In this document: in pieces, positions 54,641 to 63,751 of the stretch | Numbering within the stretch: position 1 is the first letter of the stretch | Layout of the letters: each line of letters opens with the position of its first letter | Origin: Egbenema bharatensis | GTDB lineage: Bacteria > Cyanobacteriota > Cyanobacteriia > Elainellales > Elainellaceae | Reading direction: 5' to 3' | Assembly (NCBI RefSeq): GCF_048077055.1 | Contig: NZ_CP182236.1 | Span: 3,782,001 to 3,846,000, forward strand | Length of the DNA stretch: 64,000 bases | Notes under the pieces: generated by a model | Database searches by the model: none | What the model was told of the DNA's origin: nothing | What the model saw: the letters and a program-made list of their open reading frames with translations, nothing else | Position numbers and translations under genes: made by a program

Positions 54641-56125
54641 TCAAGAGGCGATATCAAGCACCTCATCTGAACCCCGATGCACTGTTTTAACCCATTTCAA
54701 CCGCTTCGGGCGGACTGCCATTCGGGCGGTTGTGCTGGCCATGACGGGAAGCCAATGGAACATATAAGCAGTTCCCAGTAAGGAATGTCCCAGGCGGTTG
54801 GTTGGCAACCTGGGAATCCTGCGATGCTGGTTGATTCCCAGGCTGGAAGGCTTAGACGATCGCAGTCCCATAAACATTCCCAGCAGCGAGAACAGGAACA
54901 TCAGGCTGGTGAGGGGGGCAAATAGGGGCGGACAACTGCGGGAGATGGCCATCAAAAAGTCAGGGATGGATGCAGTCGGCAGGACATACTGAATCAGCCA
55001 GAAGAAAAACAGATCGGCCGTTTTTTGAGTTCCCATCCGGTTACGAAGGATCAACCGCCAGTAGTCCAGATATCGCTGATAGCCGCCTTCCGCCCAACGA
55101 TTGCGCTGATGCCAAAGCCCGATCGCATTGGTTACACCCTCCTCCGCCACCGCAGGCAACATCAGGAAGTCAATATCCCAGTGATCCAGATGGAGCCGAA
55201 TCGTCAGATCCAGATCATCCGTAATGGTTTCCTCATTCCAGCCGCCACAGCTTTCCAGAGCCGCCCGCCGCACGAACTGACCATTGCCCCGCAGCTCTCC
55301 GACTCCACCCACGGCAATCCGCTGTCGTTGCAGGTGGCTGTCCATCGCCATTTCAGCAACCTGGGCCCGTGTCCAGAAATTCGTTCCTGCATTGGCAACC
55401 GCTTTCTGTACCTGAACCGCTCCGACTTCCTGACGCTGGAACAGGGGCATGACTCGCCGCAGCAGATCATTGGGAACCTGGGCATCCGCATCAAAGACCA
55501 CAATGATGTCGCCTTTTGCCTGCGACCACACCTGGTTTAATGCCCCAGATTTGCCCCCAATCGCATTGGCTGGACGACGCACCACGTTGAGTTGCACGTA
55601 TTCCTGCTGCAATCGCTCCAGAACCAGTGGAGTTCGATCGCTGCTGTTGTCATCAATCACCCACAGGTCATAGCGATCGGCTGGATAGTCGAGTTGGCAC
55701 AGGTCTTTCACCAGGGAGGCGATTACAGCTTCTTCATTTTTGGCCGCTACCAGCAGAGAAACGTAAGGGTAATCCTCTGGGTTATCACTGTTTAGAGGCT
55801 CCGGAACCGGAATCGGGCGTGCGAGCAAAACCCGGAGAAAGTGAACCCCCATTAAAGTGGTCAACCCCAGGACAAACCAACTGCCCCAGGACACCAAATG
55901 CAGGGCGATCGTGCCACTCCAGATTGCAGTCAGGGCGATCGCAGCCTTCCGACGGCGACCCGGAAAGCCTCGACGATAGGGAATGACTTCATCGGGGTCA
56001 AGTTCTAGCTCTGCCTCTAAATCGGGCAAAGCCTCAGACAGAGAGCCAGATAGATCAGACAGGAGTGAGTTGATTGGCAGTTGTTCGTTGTAGGAATCGC
56101 TTTCGCGCCAGGAATTCTCCGGCAT
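54641..56125 (-). CDS. Membrane glycosyltransferase family 2 (BcsA-like)
   Basis: A 494-residue protein. An N-terminal pair of membrane helices (WSGTIALHLVSWGSWFVLGL, TTLMGVHFLRVLL) is followed by a GT2 core with PYVSLLVAAKNEEAVIASLV, WVIDDNSSDRTP, IVVFDADAQVP and the processive motif QRNRWAEGGYQ, then more helices at the C-terminus. It probably polymerises or transfers a sugar to a lipid or polysaccharide. The ATG at 56125 lies inside the end of the radical-SAM gene; the frames overlap by 71 bp. Confidence 0.9.
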   Translation of the reverse strand: MPENSWRESDSYNEQLPINSLLSDLSGSLSEALPDLEAELELDPDEVIPYRRGFPGRRRKAAIALTAIWSGTIALHLVSWGSWFVLGLTTLMGVHFLRVLLARPIPVPEPLNSDNPEDYPYVSLLVAAKNEEAVIASLVKDLCQLDYPADRYDLWVIDDNSSDRTPLVLERLQQEYVQLNVVRRPANAIGGKSGALNQVWSQAKGDIIVVFDADAQVPNDLLRRVMPLFQRQEVGAVQVQKAVANAGTNFWTRAQVAEMAMDSHLQRQRIAVGGVGELRGNGQFVRRAALESCGGWNEETITDDLDLTIRLHLDHWDIDFLMLPAVAEEGVTNAIGLWHQRNRWAEGGYQRYLDYWRLILRNRMGTQKTADLFFFWLIQYVLPTASIPDFLMAISRSCPPLFAPLTSLMFLFSLLGMFMGLRSSKPSSLGINQHRRIPRLPTNRLGHSLLGTAYMFHWLPVMASTTARMAVRPKRLKWVKTVHRGSDEVLDIAS

Positions 56126-57050
56126 AGGTCATTTGATTGAGGAACCAGTACTTGTCAACACCCTTGAAGAAGCTGGGGATGAGGTAACACCACACCGTAC
56201 AGCCTTCACACACAGGTAGCTTACCCTGCGATTGCCGATATTCTTCGACTTTCTCAGATTCGCGGTACAAATCGTACAGCTTTCCATTAATTGGAACGGC
56301 TGCCTGAGAAAAGTGATAACAGGGAAGCAATATCTCATCATGGGGCGAGATGGCGATGACGGCATCCACGGCTTTACAGCGAGGATTTTTCGTATCGTTC
56401 CCACCGGCTTCAATGAATGCGAGGGCAGCCCTATTGTAGCCAACATTGCGGTACTGTTTGGCGGTAGCTTCAATGGCAGCCGCAATTTCTGGGGTGGGGT
56501 TTTTCTTGCTGTTGTAGTGGCTATGGGCAGTGAAAGCAGGATTGAGCCACACCCGCGCTCCAACCTTTTGACCGAATTCTGCGACTTCACCAATGCGTTC
56601 GTAGTTCTGAGCTGTGACGGTGTGATTCAGAACGGGATACTCACCCAGCGATAAAGCTAGCTCAACGGATTCCACGAGGGTATCGAAGATTTGAGTTCCC
56701 CGCGAGTGATCATGGGTTTCCGCATCTGCTCCATCCAGGGAGAAATTCAGAAAATCGACTAGCCCTTGCAGCTCTTTAGCCCGTTTAGGATACAGAATCG
56801 TGTTGGTGGTGAGGCTGGTCATGAAGCCTTGCTGCTTTGCTTCTGCGTAAATCTGAACGACATCCTGACGCAGGAGAGGTTCACCGCCGGTAAAGTCGAT
56901 GTACTTTACACCCAAACGCTTTAGATCCCGCAGGTTATGCTGAATCGTTTCAAAGCTGGCTTCCTGCTTAGGTTCCAACGCCCAAATGTCGCAGAAGTGG
57001 CAACGGGCATTGCACCGATAGGTTAGATAGTAGTTTGCAACTAGGGGCAT
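56055..57050 (-). CDS. Radical SAM protein, SPASM-like, coupled to the GT2 gene
   Basis: A 331-residue protein with the cluster motif YLTYRCNARCHFCDIWALEP (CxxxCxxC), GGEPLL and a C-terminal Cys set (NPRCKAVDAV, LLPCYHF, CEGCTVWCYLIPS) as in SPASM-domain maturases and related enzymes. It uses SAM and [4Fe-4S] for radical chemistry; its substrate is unknown. Overlap with GT2 by 71 bp suggests the two act on one glycan or lipid. ATG 57050 after an AT-rich leader. Confidence 0.82.
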   Translation of the reverse strand: MPLVANYYLTYRCNARCHFCDIWALEPKQEASFETIQHNLRDLKRLGVKYIDFTGGEPLLRQDVVQIYAEAKQQGFMTSLTTNTILYPKRAKELQGLVDFLNFSLDGADAETHDHSRGTQIFDTLVESVELALSLGEYPVLNHTVTAQNYERIGEVAEFGQKVGARVWLNPAFTAHSHYNSKKNPTPEIAAAIEATAKQYRNVGYNRAALAFIEAGGNDTKNPRCKAVDAVIAISPHDEILLPCYHFSQAAVPINGKLYDLYRESEKVEEYRQSQGKLPVCEGCTVWCYLIPSFFKGVDKYWFLNQMTYAGEFLARKRFLQRTTANQLTPV

Positions 57051-57862
57051 CGCGTCTCCAACAGGTCTTCTTTAAAGAATTGTAAACAATTGGCTGAGAT
57101 AGGTGAAGCTTAAGCGATCGATTCTGAAACTCTAAACTCGGAAGACTGGGACAAAAATCCCTGAGCTTGGTTGTGTCGGAGCTAACTGACAATAGACTGA
57201 CGATAGATGGAGTTTGAATTAGTTTACCAATCTTCGGTTAACTTCATGGAACAGATTAAAAAAATGATGAACCAGGGTACTTCTCTATGGTTGGGCCGAT
57301 GGAGTCTCGGACGGCAGGCGGACGGGCAAAGGTGGGGTTGGGGGAATGAGATAGGTTGGACTACTGCGAGATAACTCTTTCCAATATTTCGTCTATTCGT
57401 TCATCTTCTCTCGTTCGTCTTCTACTCATCCGTCTACAGATAGCCGATCGATCGCAGAAGCTTAATGTTCAGTTAACAGTTGATTGGTCTGATGATGCCA
57501 TACTCATCATGAATATTTGAATCTCGTTGTTGCATTTTCTGTCTATCTGGGAATTCTATTTAGATTGACTTAAATAATAACGAAGCGACAATCACTCAGA
57601 TTTCAGCGATCCTGATCAGTGGTCTACTGATTGTGTCTTATTCAAGGGATTGATCCACTCCAAATCCTCAATTCGATCGCAGAGAAATCAAGGCTTTATT
57701 GATTAAGAAAAGTAATTTTTTCGAGTGATCCAGGTTGACTAGATTAGACTGGATGGTCATAACGCGATTGAATCAAACCTGAGAAGTTTCTCTGCTTGTT
57801 TACAGATAAAAGCGTTGTTATGGCCATTCTTATTCACTATCTACACTGACACTCGAAGCACA
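57051..57862. other. Long AT-rich intergenic region
   Basis: About 800 bases between divergent genes. No open frame with coding character, no tRNA or recognisable structured RNA. It may hold promoters for both the radical-SAM and the DUF5684 gene. Confidence 0.45.
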
Positions 57863-58285
57863 ATGCTATACACCATTGGAATATTGTTGAACTCGACATC
57901 AATGCTGCTTCCTTTCGTCCTGGCTCAACAAACGGCTCAACCCGAAATTACCGCAGCAGATATTCTCCTTTATATTGTTATCTATGTAGTTTTTGCTTTT
58001 CTCCTACAGCGGATCCTCACAAAGCTGAATTTTGCGAATCCCTGGTATGCCTGGATTCCATTTCTCAATGCCTATGCCATCTTTAAAGCGGGTGATGAAC
58101 CGAACGCGGTGTTGTGGACAATTTTAAGCATCATTCCTTGTATCAACATCGTTGCTGTCATTATGCAAATCATCGCCTGGACTAGAATCTGCCGCAAACT
58201 CGGCAAGTCTCCCTGGTTGCTGTTACTGTGGCTCATTCCTCTATTGGGTGCGTTTGGTTTCCTGGGGTATCTTGCATACGGCTAA
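57863..58285 (+). CDS. DUF5684 family small membrane protein
   Basis: About 140 residues with four hydrophobic helices. The central pattern ILTKLNFANPWYAWIPFLNA, YAIFKAGDEPN and SPWLLLLWLIPLLG fits DUF5684. The frame opens at TTG 57815; ATG 57863 begins MLYTIGILLN, a normal N-terminus. Function is unknown. Confidence 0.78.
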   Translation: MLYTIGILLNSTSMLLPFVLAQQTAQPEITAADILLYIVIYVVFAFLLQRILTKLNFANPWYAWIPFLNAYAIFKAGDEPNAVLWTILSIIPCINIVAVIMQIIAWTRICRKLGKSPWLLLLWLIPLLGAFGFLGYLAYG

Positions 58286-58294
58286 TTAGGCACA

Positions 58295-58495
58295 ATGCTG
58301 AAACTAAAGTATCGAAGAATCGTTTTTCTGATCCTGATTGCATTACTGGCAGGTGGATCAATGTCGGTGTATTCCCAATCGGAAGCCAATTTCTGGATAA
58401 AGACGATCGAACTGGTTGCTTTTCAACAAATAGCTACAGTGGTGATTTATTTAAGTTGCTTTGGATGGGATTTAATCCGCGATCGGAATGGGTAA
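58295..58495 (+). CDS. Small hypothetical membrane protein
   Basis: A 66-residue protein with two hydrophobic segments (RIVFLILIALLAGGSMSVYS, IATVVIYLSCFGWDL). It starts nine bases after the DUF5684 stop and ends within a GGGTAAT repeat that supplies the stop codon. I do not recognise the family. Confidence 0.55.
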   Translation: MLKLKYRRIVFLILIALLAGGSMSVYSQSEANFWIKTIELVAFQQIATVVIYLSCFGWDLIRDRNG

Positions 58496-58624
58496 TAGGT
58501 GATGGGTAATAGGTGATGAATCATCAAAATTGTTTATTAGAGTAATAATGAATGGTGGGAACAATTTCCCTCTCTCCCAATTACCTATCCCAATTGCCGA
58601 TTACCCATTACCCATTACCCATTA
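58490..58624. repeat. Inverted heptamer repeats (GGGTAAT / ATTACCC)
   Basis: Two perfect 14-bp units GGGTAATAGGTGAT (58490-58517) and, about 90 bp on, three CCCATTA units (58604-58624), the reverse complement family. Together they could fold into a long stem between the small membrane protein and the DUF2752 gene. Confidence 0.8.
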
Positions 58625-58636
58625 CCTAAATCAACA

Positions 58637-59128
58637 ATGTCCCGCATCATCAGCCAACGCACCCGTCCTTCCCGCTCTCCACCAGCTCGATCGCAACGAT
58701 GGATCAATCTACTGTTGGTCATGGCTCCGATCGTCGGGAGTTTTGTTTATAACCAGGGAATACGGCTGCCGTTTTTGGATGGTTGCCCGTTAATGCGCGC
58801 CATCGGCATTCCCTGTCCAGCCTGGGGACTGACGCGATCGTTTATGGCGGTTGCCAGGGGAGAGTTTACCCAAGCCTTTGCTTACCATTGGTTTGGGCCA
58901 ATTTTGTTTGGTGGGTTTGCCTTAGCCTGCCTGCATTTTTTGCTGGAACTGCTTCAGCAACGGCGGATCAGAGCGTTTTATGTTCCCCTGGTACGGAATC
59001 CAAAGCTACAAATCTCGGCATTTTTGTTATTGATGATTTATCACGGATTTCGGCTCCACCACCTTGCTCATTCTGGAGAGCTTTATACCTGGTTTATGCA
59101 ATCTCCGATCGGTCAGTGGTGGTACTGA
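58637..59128 (+). CDS. DUF2752 family membrane protein
   Basis: A 163-residue protein with several hydrophobic helices and the DUF2752 hallmark CPLMRAIGIPCPAWGLTRSF (Cys pair with P-x-G-L-T-R). Such proteins are small, widespread in bacteria and of unknown function. ATG 58637. Its 3' end overlaps the LysR gene on the other strand by 16 bp (convergent). Confidence 0.88.
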   Translation: MSRIISQRTRPSRSPPARSQRWINLLLVMAPIVGSFVYNQGIRLPFLDGCPLMRAIGIPCPAWGLTRSFMAVARGEFTQAFAYHWFGPILFGGFALACLHFLLELLQQRRIRAFYVPLVRNPKLQISAFLLLMIYHGFRLHHLAHSGELYTWFMQSPIGQWWY

Positions 59129-60096
59129 ATCGGACTGATGACTCGGTGGGAACCATGCAATTGGGGTTCTTCCATGTCTCTGGCAACCTGTAGCTGCGGG
59201 GCGAGGAACTGGCTGCTGACCTGCTTCAGCGTATCCAAAAAAGCATAGACCGCAGGTGGGTAAAGGGCTTCTGCAACGATCGCCGCTCGAATTACCCGCA
59301 CGAGGGGATCCGGCAGGGAATGAACTTGAATATTGGACGGTAGGGGTTCAGCCGCAAGTCGAGCCATGATCGTTGCCCCCAGCCCCTGCATCACCATGTT
59401 GACGATCGTCGAGTCTTCCTGAATTTCGTAGGCAGCCTTAATCGGTCGTTTTGCCTGCTTCAAAATGCCCCGAATCAAGATAGAGCAATAATCCGATTGG
59501 GGCGGCATGATCAGGGGGTAAGTTTCCAGATAGTCCCAGGTCAGTTGATTGTCGGGAACCTTTGCATTGGGCGGCAGCAGCACCACATACTCATCGCGCA
59601 TCAATTCCCAGGTCTGAAAATCAGTGGGTGGCGGCAGGCAAATCAAGCCAATATCGGCTCGTCCCTCCCGAACGCACTGCTCCACCTGATCATCCCCTCG
59701 ATGTTCAATCAACGTCACATCAATACTGGGAAACCGCTGGCGGAATTGGGCAATCACGATCGGCAACAAATGAGTCGCCGCACTGCGAAAAGACACGACT
59801 CGCACGTGCCCCGTCTGCAACCCATTCGACAATTTTGCCTCCTTACCCATCACCTCGATCAGGTTCAAAATTTCCTGGGCATGGCTAACAATCTGCTCTC
59901 CGATCGGTGTGAGGGTTGCCCCGTGTCGTCCCCGCGACAAAAGAACTACCCCCAACTCATTTTCCAACGTGGCGATCGAATGGCTCACCGCAGATTGAGA
60001 GATGTCCAGATGTAATGCAGCCTCACTGAAATTACCGTGTTTGGCAATGGCGAGGAGAGCACGAAGTTGGGAGAGTTTGATGGCTTCGAGGTTCAT
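59113..60096 (-). CDS. LysR-family transcriptional regulator
   Basis: A 327-residue regulator: an N-terminal winged helix-turn-helix (LRALLAIAKHGNFSEAALHL, SQSAVSHSIATLENELGVVL) and a periplasmic-binding-like effector domain (residues ~95-295, VRVVSFRSAATHLLPIVIAQ). The domain is typical of regulators of nitrogen or carbon assimilation, but the gene next to it does not show the target. ATG at 60096 with the upstream region full of heptamer repeats. Confidence 0.92.
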   Translation of the reverse strand: MNLEAIKLSQLRALLAIAKHGNFSEAALHLDISQSAVSHSIATLENELGVVLLSRGRHGATLTPIGEQIVSHAQEILNLIEVMGKEAKLSNGLQTGHVRVVSFRSAATHLLPIVIAQFRQRFPSIDVTLIEHRGDDQVEQCVREGRADIGLICLPPPTDFQTWELMRDEYVVLLPPNAKVPDNQLTWDYLETYPLIMPPQSDYCSILIRGILKQAKRPIKAAYEIQEDSTIVNMVMQGLGATIMARLAAEPLPSNIQVHSLPDPLVRVIRAAIVAEALYPPAVYAFLDTLKQVSSQFLAPQLQVARDMEEPQLHGSHRVISPIQYHH

Positions 60097-60537
60097 TGGG
60101 GAGTGAGGAGTCGGGAGTGGGGAGTGAGGAGTAGGGGCGATAACTCCTTTGGAGACGCTGCGCGAACGCGAATCGCCCGTACAGGAGTGGGGAGTCGGGA
60201 GTGGGGAGTCGGGGTTCTTATATTCAAGATCTCAAACATCCCACCGATCGCCTCTTTTGGAGGGGGTTTTGGGGACGCAACCGTCCTCCAATGGGGGTTT
60301 GGGGATTTCCCCCAAGGCTCGGTTCGCTAAACCTAGAACTGGGAGAGCTTAAAAATTCTAATACAAATACTACAAATAATACAAACACTACAAATACTAA
60401 AGCAGGACACCACAACTACGTCTCTTGTATCCCATGCAGTTTATCCTACGCATTCTCACCCCAACCCACAAGCCATCTCGATCGCCCCCCGATTACAATA
60501 GGGGCTAGTCTTTCATAAAGTTCAGCAATCAGACACC
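60097..60537. repeat. Repeat-rich region upstream of asnS
   Basis: Heptamer GAGTGGG/GAGGAGT arrays (60105-60140, 60184-60215) and a CAAATACTA microsatellite (60364-60405). No gene is supported. The region separates the LysR and asnS genes. Confidence 0.75.
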
Positions 60538-61927
60538 ATGAGCCTTCGCCGTATTGTAGACCTCCTGAGAACCGGACAACCCGACGAATCCGTCACCATT
60601 CAAGGTTGGGTTCGCACGAAGCGAGAACTGAAGGAGTTTTCCTTTGTTGAAGTCAACGATGGTTCCTCAATGGCGGGACTTCAGGTGGTTTTGAACCAGG
60701 ATTTGCCGGATTACGCAGAAGTGGTGAAACGGCTGAATACGGGAGCTTCGATCGAAGTGGCTGGTGTACTGGTTCCCTCTCCCGGTAAAGGACAGCGGAT
60801 TGAACTTCAGGCAAATACAGTCAAAGTTTATGGAGAAGCCGACCCCGAAACCTATCCTCTCCAGAAAAGCGGCACTCCTTCGAGTTTCTCCGAACGATCG
60901 GCCATTTGCGATCGCGCACCAATACTCTGGGAGCGGTGTTCCGGGTTCGAAATGCTTGCGCCACAGCGATTCACAATTTCTTTCAGGAGCGGGGCTTTCT
61001 GTGGGTACATACGCCCGTAATTACGGCCAGCGACTGTGAAGGGGCAGGGGAACTATTTACCGTGACGACCCTGGATTTGAAGAAAGTGCCGTTGACCAGC
61101 GAAAAGGCGATCGATTTTAGTCAGGACTTTTTTGGTAAGCCCGCTTATTTGACGGTGAGTGGGCAACTGGAAGCCGAGATCATGGCCCTGGCTTTCACTA
61201 ACGTCTACACCTTTGGCCCACTTTTCGAGCGGAAAACTCCAACACCTCCCGCCACCTGGCAGAGTTCTGGATGGTGGAACCGGAGATGGCTTTCTGCGAC
61301 CTGGAGGGCAACATGGATCTGGCTGAGGCTTTCCTGAAGTACGTCTTTAGCTATGTCTTGAAGCACTGCCCGGAAGACATGGAGTTTTTCAACCAGCGGA
61401 TTGATAAATCGGTACTGGCAACGGCGGACAATATTATTAATAACGAATTTGCCCGGCTCTCCTACACTGAGGCAGTTTCCCTGCTGGAAAAATCCGATCG
61501 CACCTTCGAGTTTCCCGTGTCCTGGGGGTTGGATCTGCAATCCGAGCATGAACGGTATCTGGCGGAAGAACACTTTAAAAAGCCCGTAATTGTCACCGAT
61601 TATCCGGCGCAGATCAAAGCCTTCTATATGCGGATGAACGACGACGGCAAGACGGTACGGGCGATGGATATTCTGGCTCCTAAAATTGGCGAAATTGTCG
61701 GTGGTTCCCAACGGGAGGAGCGGTTGGATGCCCTGGAACGCCGAATTGACGAACTGGGAATGCCAAAGGATGAACTCTGGTGGTATTTAGACCTGCGGCG
61801 ATTTGGGACAGTGCCCCATGCCGGGTTTGGGCTGGGCTTTGAACGGTTGGTGCAGTTTATGACCGGAATGACCAATATCCGTGATGTCATCCCCTTCCCT
61901 CGTGCTCCCCTCAGTGCCGATTTTTAG
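60538..61927 (+). CDS. asnS: Asparaginyl-tRNA synthetase, interrupted by two 1-base deletions
   Basis: An anticodon-binding OB-fold at the start (VTIQGWVRTKRELKEFSFVE, DGSSMAGLQVVLN) and a class II catalytic core (motif 2/3 regions NVYTFGPTFRAENS when repaired, HAGFGLGFERLVQFMTG). Frame breaks at the A4 run 60865-60868 (one A missing: KKRHSFEFLRTIGHLRSR follows when restored) and the C3 run 61217-61219 (one C missing). Repaired, it is a canonical ~464-residue AsnRS. Both breaks are homopolymer deletions in an essential gene and probably errors. Confidence 0.92.
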
Positions 61928-61938
61928 TCTTGATTACT

Positions 61939-62964
61939 ATGGCTTCCCAATCTACCCTGCCATCCCCTCCACCGCATTCCTCGGCAACTTCTTTAGGCAA
62001 TCCCCTCAGCGTTGCGCCGATGATGGATCGCACCGATCGCCATTTTCGTTACTTCATGCGGCAAATCACCCGTCGGACGTTGCTGTATACCGAAATGGTG
62101 ACGAGCCAGGCGATTCTGCACGGCGATCGAGCACACCTGCTGGGTTTTTCCCTGGAGGAAAAACCCTTGTCCCTGCAAGTCGGAGGGGATGTGCCGGCGG
62201 ATCTGGCACTGTGCGCTCAGGTGGCAGAGGACATGGGCTACGACGAAATTAATTTAAATGTGGGCTGTCCCAGTAGTCGAGTGCAGGATGGCAACTTTGG
62301 AGCCTGCTTAATGGCCCAGCCCGATCGAGTCGCAGCCTGTATCGAGGCGATGATCAAAGCGACGGCTCTGCCTGTGACGGTCAAGCACCGGATTGGGATT
62401 GATGACCTCGATCGCTACGAGGACATGGTAAATTTTGTCAAAATTGTCTCCGAGGCAGGCTGTCAGCGGTTTACGGTTCACGCTCGCAAGGCCTGGCTTC
62501 AGGGCCTCAGCCCCAAGGAAAATCGGGATGTGCCGCCCCTGCGCTATGGAGATGTGCATCGGCTCAAGCAAGAATTTCCCCACTTGTTCATTGAAATCAA
62601 TGGGGGTTTGACTACCCTGGAACAGATGCAGGAACAACTGCAATTTGTAGATGCCGTGATGGTTGGGCGAGCTGCCTATGATCACCCCTACCTCTTTGCC
62701 AGCGTCGATCGCGCCCTATACGGTGAAGACACACCGATTCCCAGTCGCCATGCCGTTACAGAAGCGATGCTGCCCTATATCGACTTCTGGATTGCTAAAG
62801 GCTTGAAGCTGAACAAAATCAGCCGCCATATGCTGCAACTGTTTTCGGGACAGCCCGGAAGCCGGATCTGGAAGCGAATTTTGACGGAGCGATCGTGTCA
62901 GTTGGGGGCGGGTTCCGAGGTGATTCGAGAAGCCCTGGCTCAGGTGCCAGACTCTTTAGAATGA
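61939..62964 (+). CDS. dusA: tRNA-dihydrouridine synthase A
   Basis: About 341 residues of the flavoprotein family reducing U20/U20a in tRNA. Core motifs: SVAPMMDRTDRHFRYFMRQI, NLNVGCPSSRVQDGNFGACL (catalytic Cys), VKHRIGIDD and the FMN site EINGGLTTLEQMQ. The frame opens at TTG 61930, the ATG at 61939 is more likely. Start is 12 bp after asnS on the same strand, so both may share a transcript. Confidence 0.93.
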   Translation: MASQSTLPSPPPHSSATSLGNPLSVAPMMDRTDRHFRYFMRQITRRTLLYTEMVTSQAILHGDRAHLLGFSLEEKPLSLQVGGDVPADLALCAQVAEDMGYDEINLNVGCPSSRVQDGNFGACLMAQPDRVAACIEAMIKATALPVTVKHRIGIDDLDRYEDMVNFVKIVSEAGCQRFTVHARKAWLQGLSPKENRDVPPLRYGDVHRLKQEFPHLFIEINGGLTTLEQMQEQLQFVDAVMVGRAAYDHPYLFASVDRALYGEDTPIPSRHAVTEAMLPYIDFWIAKGLKLNKISRHMLQLFSGQPGSRIWKRILTERSCQLGAGSEVIREALAQVPDSLE

Positions 62965-63581
62965 GAGGATGACACGGGATCAGGAAAATGCTTATCCAAC
63001 AAGGACGGAACTTCGTGGGAGCGAATCCGGCTATAGCGAGTTTTATCGGGCATCACCAGGTTGGGGCCCGCCTTGCACTGCTTCATGCAGCCCGTGGGTT
63101 TGATCGTGACTTGATCCGTCAAACCGCGATCGTCAATTTCCGTACGTAGTGCCTCAACCAACGCTCGGCCGCCCCGCTTGCAGCAATCCGACTTCTGGCA
63201 CACCATAATCGCCGCTTTCTTAGCAGACTTCTCCGACTTCTCTGACTTCTGAGGGGCGATCGGCTTCACCTCAGAACCCGTCACCCTGGAGAACTGTTCA
63301 GTTGAACCGAAGGGCAATCCATCCACCGATCGAATTTGATCTGCTTTGAACTTCGTCGTTCCCTTCTTCAGGCAAAACTCACAGTATCCCAACACCTGAA
63401 TCTGGGTTCCGGGTTGCAGGGTGCGATAGAGGGTAGACCGCAAGTCCTTGGGAATTTTGATGCAGTATTCCCCTGCATTCGTCGAGAGCCGCAGATACTT
63501 CAGCTTGTAGCCATCTTTAGCCGCAAAGCCCAGGAAGCAGCCATCGAGTGCAAATTCTGAAACCTGTTTGTACTTACTCAT
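62940..63581 (-). CDS. (2Fe-2S) ferredoxin-domain (thioredoxin-like) protein
   Basis: A 213-residue protein. The C-terminal thioredoxin-like ferredoxin has the cluster motif CQKSDCCKRGG and CMKQCKAGPNLV, the four Cys ligands of shethna-type [2Fe-2S] domains. The N-terminal half contains CEFCLKKGTTKFKADQI and a Lys/Ser linker (SEKSEKSAKKAA). Probably an electron carrier or sensor in the cytoplasm. It overlaps the dusA end by 25 bp (convergent). ATG 63581. Confidence 0.85.
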   Translation of the reverse strand: MSKYKQVSEFALDGCFLGFAAKDGYKLKYLRLSTNAGEYCIKIPKDLRSTLYRTLQPGTQIQVLGYCEFCLKKGTTKFKADQIRSVDGLPFGSTEQFSRVTGSEVKPIAPQKSEKSEKSAKKAAIMVCQKSDCCKRGGRALVEALRTEIDDRGLTDQVTIKPTGCMKQCKAGPNLVMPDKTRYSRIRSHEVPSLLDKHFPDPVSSSHSKESGT

Positions 63582-63751
63582 GGGGGGATATGAGGGGTGT
63601 GAGGGTGAACGGTGCGAATAGGGTTTTTGACTAATGGAAGAGTTTTATTCAGATTAAGATAACTAGCCTTAAAAAAAGGATCCTCTTGAACCTGAGCGAC
63701 CTGTAGTTCTTGATGGGTTAACCAACATCATTAATGAACATCGACCCAATG

